DNA from: Candidatus Kaiserbacteria bacterium
GTDB taxonomy: Bacteria > Patescibacteriota > Minisyncoccia > Phycocordibacterales > UBA2100
Direction: 5' to 3'
Length of the DNA stretch: 9,292 nt
Assembly (NCBI GenBank): GCA_026985835.1
Contig: JALSPS010000069.1
Location: forward strand, 1-9,292
Positions 5,758 to 9,292 of the stretch are shown in pieces. The notes under the pieces were generated by a model. That model saw only the letters and a list, made by a program, of their open reading frames with translations, searched no databases and was not told the origin of the DNA. Position 1 is the first letter of the stretch. Each line of letters starts with the position of its first letter. A program made the position numbers and the translations under genes.

Positions 5758-7050
5758 TTATTTTAATTTCCAGCCCCTTGATTGTCGCACAAGCACATTC
5801 GAGGCTTGGTCTTTATTTTTCATAATCGCTTCAACAACTTTTTCCGTTCTTATTTTATTTTGTGAACCTTTTACAAAAATACAATCTCCGACCTTCAAAA
5901 TACCCGCCAAAAAATTTCCCGCTTTTTGCGATTCATTATAACCAAATTCAAAAACATTCTCTTTATTCATTCCTGATTTTAACGCTTCATCTTTTAATTT
6001 TTTTGATTCCTCTCCTATGGTAAGCAAAATATCTGCGATTCCGGCAACTTTTACTCCAGCTTTTTTATGCTCACTCTCACTTTCATCTCCAAGCTCTCTC
6101 ATATCTCCAAGCACCGCGATTTTTCTGCCATTACAACTCAATTTATTAAAAATATCCAATCCTACAGACAAGGCTCTCGGAGAAGAATTGTAAGAATCAT
6201 CAATTACAATAGTTTCGTTAACCCCTTTTATTATGCGCATTCTTCCATTTGGTGTTTGAAAATCTACTAAATTCTCAAGAATTTGATAAGTTTTTAATCC
6301 TGATAATTTACCAGCTAAAAATGCAGGAGCCAAAGCATAAGCGATATGATAACCTAGAGATTCTTTTGTTGTCAATTTAAATATGTCATCTTTGAATTTA
6401 AATTCAAATAACATTCCAATAGGAAAATCATTTTTATATGCTATTTCAGATTTCAAAATTTCAATATCTGCCGTTCTTTTACTTGCATATGTTAATTTAT
6501 GTGTTTTTACGGTTCGTAATCGCTCCTCTATTTCTTTATCATCAAGATTATAAATTATCACGGCATTATCTTTGAGAGATTTTAATATGGATAACTTATC
6601 TTTAATTTGTTCTTCCCTGGAAGAAAAGTTTGATGAATGAACCATAACTTTTGGCAATGCGGTTAACACCAAAATATCTGGTTTTATGTATGTTGATATT
6701 TTTGCAATTTCTCCCGGATGATCAGTGCCAATCTCAAGAATTAATGTGTCCGGATATTTTTTTGAAAATAAAACAAACAGAGCTTTTAGAAATACAAAAA
6801 CCCATTTTAATGGATTACGCCATGGGCTATCCACGCCGATTATTGTCAAAGGTACCCCAATTTCTCCATTAAATGATTTTTGACTTTTTCTAACATTTCC
6901 ATTTTTAAGAACTTGAAATATGGCATCCTTGGTTGTTGTTTTTCCTACATTTCCAACTATCGCAATAACTTTCGGATTATGCTTTTTAATAATCAATTGC
7001 GCAAAAAACGAAAGTAAATTTATAAAAATATGTTTTATAAGTTTTTTCAT
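5758..7050 (-). CDS. murF: MurF-type Mur ligase (UDP-MurNAc-tripeptide:D-Ala-D-Ala ligase), no N-terminal domain
   Basis: MurF uses ATP to add D-Ala-D-Ala to UDP-MurNAc-tripeptide in the cytoplasm. The 430-residue protein has the ATP-binding P-loop GNVGKTTTK (33-41), FNGEIGVPLT (60-69), LEIGTDHPGEI (105-115), NLDD (168-171), GYHIAYALA (233-241) and NGRMR (268-272). Three MurF-specific regions follow: IDDSYNSSPRAL (283-294), IAVLGDMRELGDESE (311-325) and FVKGSQNKIRTEKVV (392-406). The P-loop lies at residue 33, so the N-terminal uridine-substrate domain of classic MurF (about 80 residues before the P-loop) is absent. A hydrophobic segment (8-22) takes its place, and another lies at 82-97, suggesting membrane contact. 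CPR MurF proteins often have this form. The start overlaps the ddl stop by 4 nt (ATGA), fitting its use of the Ddl product. Mur ligase identity is certain; MurF over a sister ligase is very likely. Confidence 0.92.
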   Translation of the reverse strand: MKKLIKHIFINLLSFFAQLIIKKHNPKVIAIVGNVGKTTTKDAIFQVLKNGNVRKSQKSFNGEIGVPLTIIGVDSPWRNPLKWVFVFLKALFVLFSKKYPDTLILEIGTDHPGEIAKISTYIKPDILVLTALPKVMVHSSNFSSREEQIKDKLSILKSLKDNAVIIYNLDDKEIEERLRTVKTHKLTYASKRTADIEILKSEIAYKNDFPIGMLFEFKFKDDIFKLTTKESLGYHIAYALAPAFLAGKLSGLKTYQILENLVDFQTPNGRMRIIKGVNETIVIDDSYNSSPRALSVGLDIFNKLSCNGRKIAVLGDMRELGDESESEHKKAGVKVAGIADILLTIGEESKKLKDEALKSGMNKENVFEFGYNESQKAGNFLAGILKVGDCIFVKGSQNKIRTEKVVEAIMKNKDQASNVLVRQSRGWKLK

Positions 7051-8033
7051 ATTTTGTTTAGCGCAAGATTAATTATATGTTCAAGCAATTTATCAAACGG
7101 CAACCCAACTTCTTTCGCCATTGCAGGCAAAAAAGAATGTTTGGTCATCCCGGGCAAGGAATTGGTTTCCAAAAAATATAGTTTTCCATTTTTAGATAGT
7201 ATAAAATCAGAGCGTGAATAATGACGCAAACCAAACGCATTATGAATATCTCTTGAAGCTTTCATTATTTTTTTCTTTTCTTCCGGTAAAAGAGTATTGG
7301 ATGAAAAAGATATTTTTTGAGAAGTTGTATATTTTTCTTCATAACCAAAAACTTTATTTTTGTCATTTTTACGAATTTCAACAGGAATAAATGTATAAAC
7401 ATTCTCATCTCTAAAATTTTCTAAAACCCCGACGGTGATTTCTCTCCCGTCTATAAATTCTTCCACAATAACATCAAATCCGGTCAATAATATCTCTTCT
7501 AAAATCCTCGGTAATTCTGCAACAGTTCTTACAAAAACAGTATTTAAAGATGACCCTCCCGTAATTGGCTTTACGATATACGGAGGAGGAAATTTTAAAA
7601 ATATATTTTTCGCCTCTTTTTCAAGGTCATATACTATATTTGGACTAAGTAAAATATGTTTTGGTAAAACAATGTCAAAATCAAAATTCTCCAGATGTTT
7701 TTTGGCAAATACCTTATTCATAACCATAGCACTTGCGAGTGGACCAGATCCCGTATAAGGAATTTTTTGCAAATCAAGAATTTTTTGAACTTCCCCATCC
7801 TCGCCATAACTTCCATGCATCGCATTAAAAGCCACATCAACCATTGACAAAATCCGTGACGGGAGCATCTCTTTGCCAAATAAAAACCACTTTTTATCCT
7901 TATCAATTAAGACATCCAGAACATCGTATTTATCCTCTTGCAACGATTTAATCACCTCGCCCCCCGTTTGTAAGGAGATATCATATTCTTTTGATGGACC
8001 TCCTCTTAATACTGCAACTCGTGTTTTAGTCAT
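7047..8033 (-). CDS. ddl: D-alanine--D-alanine ligase
   Basis: Ddl joins two D-alanines using ATP in the cytoplasm. The 328-residue ATP-grasp enzyme has GGPSKEYDIS (11-20, with the glutamate that binds the first D-Ala), NAMHGSYGEDG (70-80), YTGS (93-96), YIVKPITGGSS (152-162), EEFIDGREITVGVL (191-204), SRSDF (273-277) and the metal and substrate loop FLETNSLPGMTKHSF (287-301). The YEEKY loop (231-235) has the Lys-Tyr pair of normal D-Ala-D-Ala ligases, not the substitutions seen in D-Ala-D-Lac ligases. Asn164 stands where most homologues have glycine. The length is in the usual range. The gene lies 18 nt after murB, with its own extended -10 in that gap, and overlaps murF by 4 nt. No Shine-Dalgarno is present; the mRNA from the local promoter would begin at the ATG itself. 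Confidence 0.97.
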   Translation of the reverse strand: MTKTRVAVLRGGPSKEYDISLQTGGEVIKSLQEDKYDVLDVLIDKDKKWFLFGKEMLPSRILSMVDVAFNAMHGSYGEDGEVQKILDLQKIPYTGSGPLASAMVMNKVFAKKHLENFDFDIVLPKHILLSPNIVYDLEKEAKNIFLKFPPPYIVKPITGGSSLNTVFVRTVAELPRILEEILLTGFDVIVEEFIDGREITVGVLENFRDENVYTFIPVEIRKNDKNKVFGYEEKYTTSQKISFSSNTLLPEEKKKIMKASRDIHNAFGLRHYSRSDFILSKNGKLYFLETNSLPGMTKHSFLPAMAKEVGLPFDKLLEHIINLALNKI

Positions 8034-8039
8034 AAACAG

Positions 8040-8048
8040 ATTATACCA
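8040..8048 (-). promoter_or_regulatory. Extended -10 promoter for ddl with predicted leaderless start
   Basis: The minus strand reads TGG-TATAAT at 8048-8040, a perfect extended -10, in the 18-nt gap between the murB stop and the ddl ATG. Only six bases (CTGTTT) separate the hexamer from the ATG at 8033, so the expected +1 is the A of the start codon. A -35 is poor (TGCATA at 17 nt). This would let ddl-murF-rubredoxin be expressed apart from murB. Confidence 0.62.
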
Positions 8049-8051
8049 TAA

Positions 8052-8978
8052 CTATTCAATGATATGCACTTCTGTTTCCATATCTATTCCAAACTCAACA
8101 AATACGCGTTTCTGTATCATATTTTTAAGCGCCAATATGTCATCAGCGGTAGCTGAGCCATCTTTATTGATGAGATAATTCGCATGCTGAGGAGAAATCT
8201 GCGCGCCACCAACACTGGCATTTTTTAACCCAACCTTTTCTATAATCCAGCCTGCCGGCACACGCCCACCTCTTGATGTTGTATTTTTTTCTTTTTCAAA
8301 AATTTCAATAACCTCTTTCGTGGCAACTGGATTTTTGAAAAAAGAGCCCGCCGCCATAACATCTTGAAGATGCCTTTTATTGCGTTCTGAGAGAATCTTA
8401 TTACATTTTGATTTTATATCTTTTCCGATACCGGATTTCAAAATAATTTCAGCTTCAAGAACAATCCACTCAGGATGAAATTTAAAAAAACTTTCTCTAA
8501 AACCAAACGAGCATTCCTTGTTTGAGAATACAAATTCCTTCAGAGTGTTCGTGTTTATTGCCCTTACGCTTTTTAATATATCTTTAATTTCAACACCAAA
8601 CGCTCCGGCATTGCCGCGCACAGCTCCGCCAAGAGTACCCGGTATCCCATACATCTCTTCCATTCCGGAAAGATTGTTTCTGGCCAAAAAGTCAATTAAA
8701 TCAACTAACCTTTCAGCAGATTTAACTAAAACATAAGACTCATTTACAATGCGTATTCCTTTTATATTATTTTTTATGACCAGTCCCTCAAAAATTTTAT
8801 TTTTAAAGAGTACATTACTGCCTCCTCCCAAAATCAAAAATGGAATATTTGACAAATTTGCGTAATTTATCAATTCTTTGAGTTCATCTTCAGAATTCAC
8901 TTCAGCATATTCGCGCGCAACCGGACCTATCTTGAATGTCGTTAACTTTGAAATATCAATGTTCTTTTGTATTTTCAT
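8052..8978 (-). CDS. murB: UDP-N-acetylenolpyruvoylglucosamine reductase
   Basis: MurB is a cytoplasmic FAD enzyme that uses NADPH to reduce UDP-GlcNAc-enolpyruvate to UDP-MurNAc, the second committed step of peptidoglycan synthesis. The 308-residue protein shows the FAD-binding GGGSNVL (51-57), GIPGTLGGAVRGNAGAFG (111-128), FGFRESFFK (158-166), the catalytic Ser212 in GSFFKNP, AGWIIEKVGLK (242-252), VGGAQISPQHANYLIN (256-271), and the catalytic Glu303 in ETEVHII near the end. The ATG at 8978 is chosen because it lies 1 nt after the dehydrogenase stop (TAATATG) and the protein then starts in the usual place before TTFKIG. A longer frame from a TTG at 9023 would add 15 residues by reading into the dehydrogenase gene and lacks family support. 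No Shine-Dalgarno is seen. Confidence 0.97.
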   Translation of the reverse strand: MKIQKNIDISKLTTFKIGPVAREYAEVNSEDELKELINYANLSNIPFLILGGGSNVLFKNKIFEGLVIKNNIKGIRIVNESYVLVKSAERLVDLIDFLARNNLSGMEEMYGIPGTLGGAVRGNAGAFGVEIKDILKSVRAINTNTLKEFVFSNKECSFGFRESFFKFHPEWIVLEAEIILKSGIGKDIKSKCNKILSERNKRHLQDVMAAGSFFKNPVATKEVIEIFEKEKNTTSRGGRVPAGWIIEKVGLKNASVGGAQISPQHANYLINKDGSATADDILALKNMIQKRVFVEFGIDMETEVHIIE

Positions 8979-8979
8979 A

Positions 8980-9292
8980 TTACACAACTTTGTTTGGCGG
9001 TTCGGTATTATCAAAAAAAGCAATGATGTTATCTGCCACCATCTCGCTCATTTTTTGTCTTGTTTCTTCCGTTGCCGAGGCTATATGAGGAGTTAATATC
9101 ACATTATCAAGTTTTGTAAGTCCTGGTGTTATCTCAGGCTCATTTTCAAATACATCAAGTGCTGCACCTTTAATACCGCCTTCTTCAAGAGCTTTAAGGA
9201 GCGCTTGCTCATCTATAACTTTTCCTCTTGATGTATTTACAAGAAATGCACTCGGCTTCATAATTTTTAAAAGTTCCGCATTTACCATTCCG
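8980..9292 (-). CDS. D-2-hydroxyacid dehydrogenase, C-terminal part (5' end outside window)
   Basis: The frame is open to the right edge; about 103 residues of an enzyme of roughly 310-330 are visible. They cover the end of the NAD-binding domain and the C-terminal return to the catalytic domain. Key residues counted from the first visible Met (9288) are Arg21 in VNTSRG, Glu50 in LDVFENEP and His68 in LTPHIASAT, the Arg-Glu-His set of the family. The 29- and 18-residue spacings fit glyoxylate/hydroxypyruvate reductase-like members. These NAD(P)H enzymes interconvert 2-keto acids and D-2-hydroxy acids. The exact substrate cannot be told from this part. The TAA stop is 1 nt before murB, so the two are probably co-transcribed. 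Met at 9288 is internal, since the upstream codons remain open and the family needs the missing 200 residues. Confidence 0.93.
   Translation of the reverse strand, partial: GMVNAELLKIMKPSAFLVNTSRGKVIDEQALLKALEEGGIKGAALDVFENEPEITPGLTKLDNVILTPHIASATEETRQKMSEMVADNIIAFFDNTEPPNKVV

Noticed and set aside
7435..7758. A 107-codon plus-strand frame opposite ddl
   Set aside because: It mirrors the conserved ATP-grasp region of ddl, and its product resembles no known protein.
8979..9023. A longer MurB start at a TTG, adding 15 residues
   Set aside because: The extension reads through the dehydrogenase 3' end out of frame and has no family counterpart. The ATG at 8978 is coupled to the preceding stop.
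1..9292. Recoded UGA (glycine) as in some CPR groups, CRISPR arrays, insertion sequences, attachment sites
   Set aside because: Reading frames have no internal TGA and ddl ends in TGA. No regularly spaced repeats, transposase sequence or long terminal inverted repeats were seen.

Overview
The window is an AT-rich stretch of bacterial chromosome with nine complete and two partial protein genes, all on the minus strand, and one tRNA gene on the plus strand. Spacing is very tight: neighbouring genes overlap by 1-4 nt or sit 1-7 nt apart, and the longest protein-gene-free stretch is about 120 bases and contains the tRNA. The best guess for the source is a Patescibacteria/CPR member of the Parcubacteria type. 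The reasons are the short two-helix VirB2/TrbC-like pilin proteins, a membrane-anchored solute-binding protein with no transporter beside it, a MurF that lacks the usual N-terminal substrate domain, and the compact layout. This is inference from gene style; no 16S rRNA is present. Stops are TAA, TAG and TGA with no in-frame TGA, so the code looks standard (table 11), unlike the UGA-glycine CPR groups.

Reading in the direction of transcription (right to left), the first block is cell-wall precursor synthesis plus redox genes: a D-2-hydroxyacid dehydrogenase (5' end outside the window), murB, ddl, murF and a 56-residue rubredoxin. MurB makes UDP-MurNAc, Ddl makes D-Ala-D-Ala and MurF joins that dipeptide to the UDP-MurNAc-tripeptide, so three peptidoglycan precursor steps lie together. 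An extra promoter appears to sit directly in front of ddl.

Next comes tRNA-Ala(UGC), the only plus-strand gene, with its own extended -10 promoter. It faces the rubredoxin gene tail to tail and diverges from a small acidic Cys-motif protein gene. That gene is followed by gyrA, complete, with sensitive-type residues in the quinolone region.

The last block runs from an extended -10 promoter at 2618-2626 through a SAM-dependent methyltransferase, an extracellular solute-binding protein and two small pilin-like membrane proteins, the second running off the left edge. Their junctions (TAATTATG, TAATG, TAATTATG) indicate one translationally coupled operon. It looks like an envelope module and is the least understood part of the window.

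A theme across the window is translation initiation. No start codon has a convincing Shine-Dalgarno sequence. Three promoters (gyrA, ddl, methyltransferase) place an extended -10 box only 6-8 nt before the ATG, which predicts leaderless mRNAs, and genes inside operons start right at the preceding stop codon. The tRNA promoter uses nearly the same ten-base motif.
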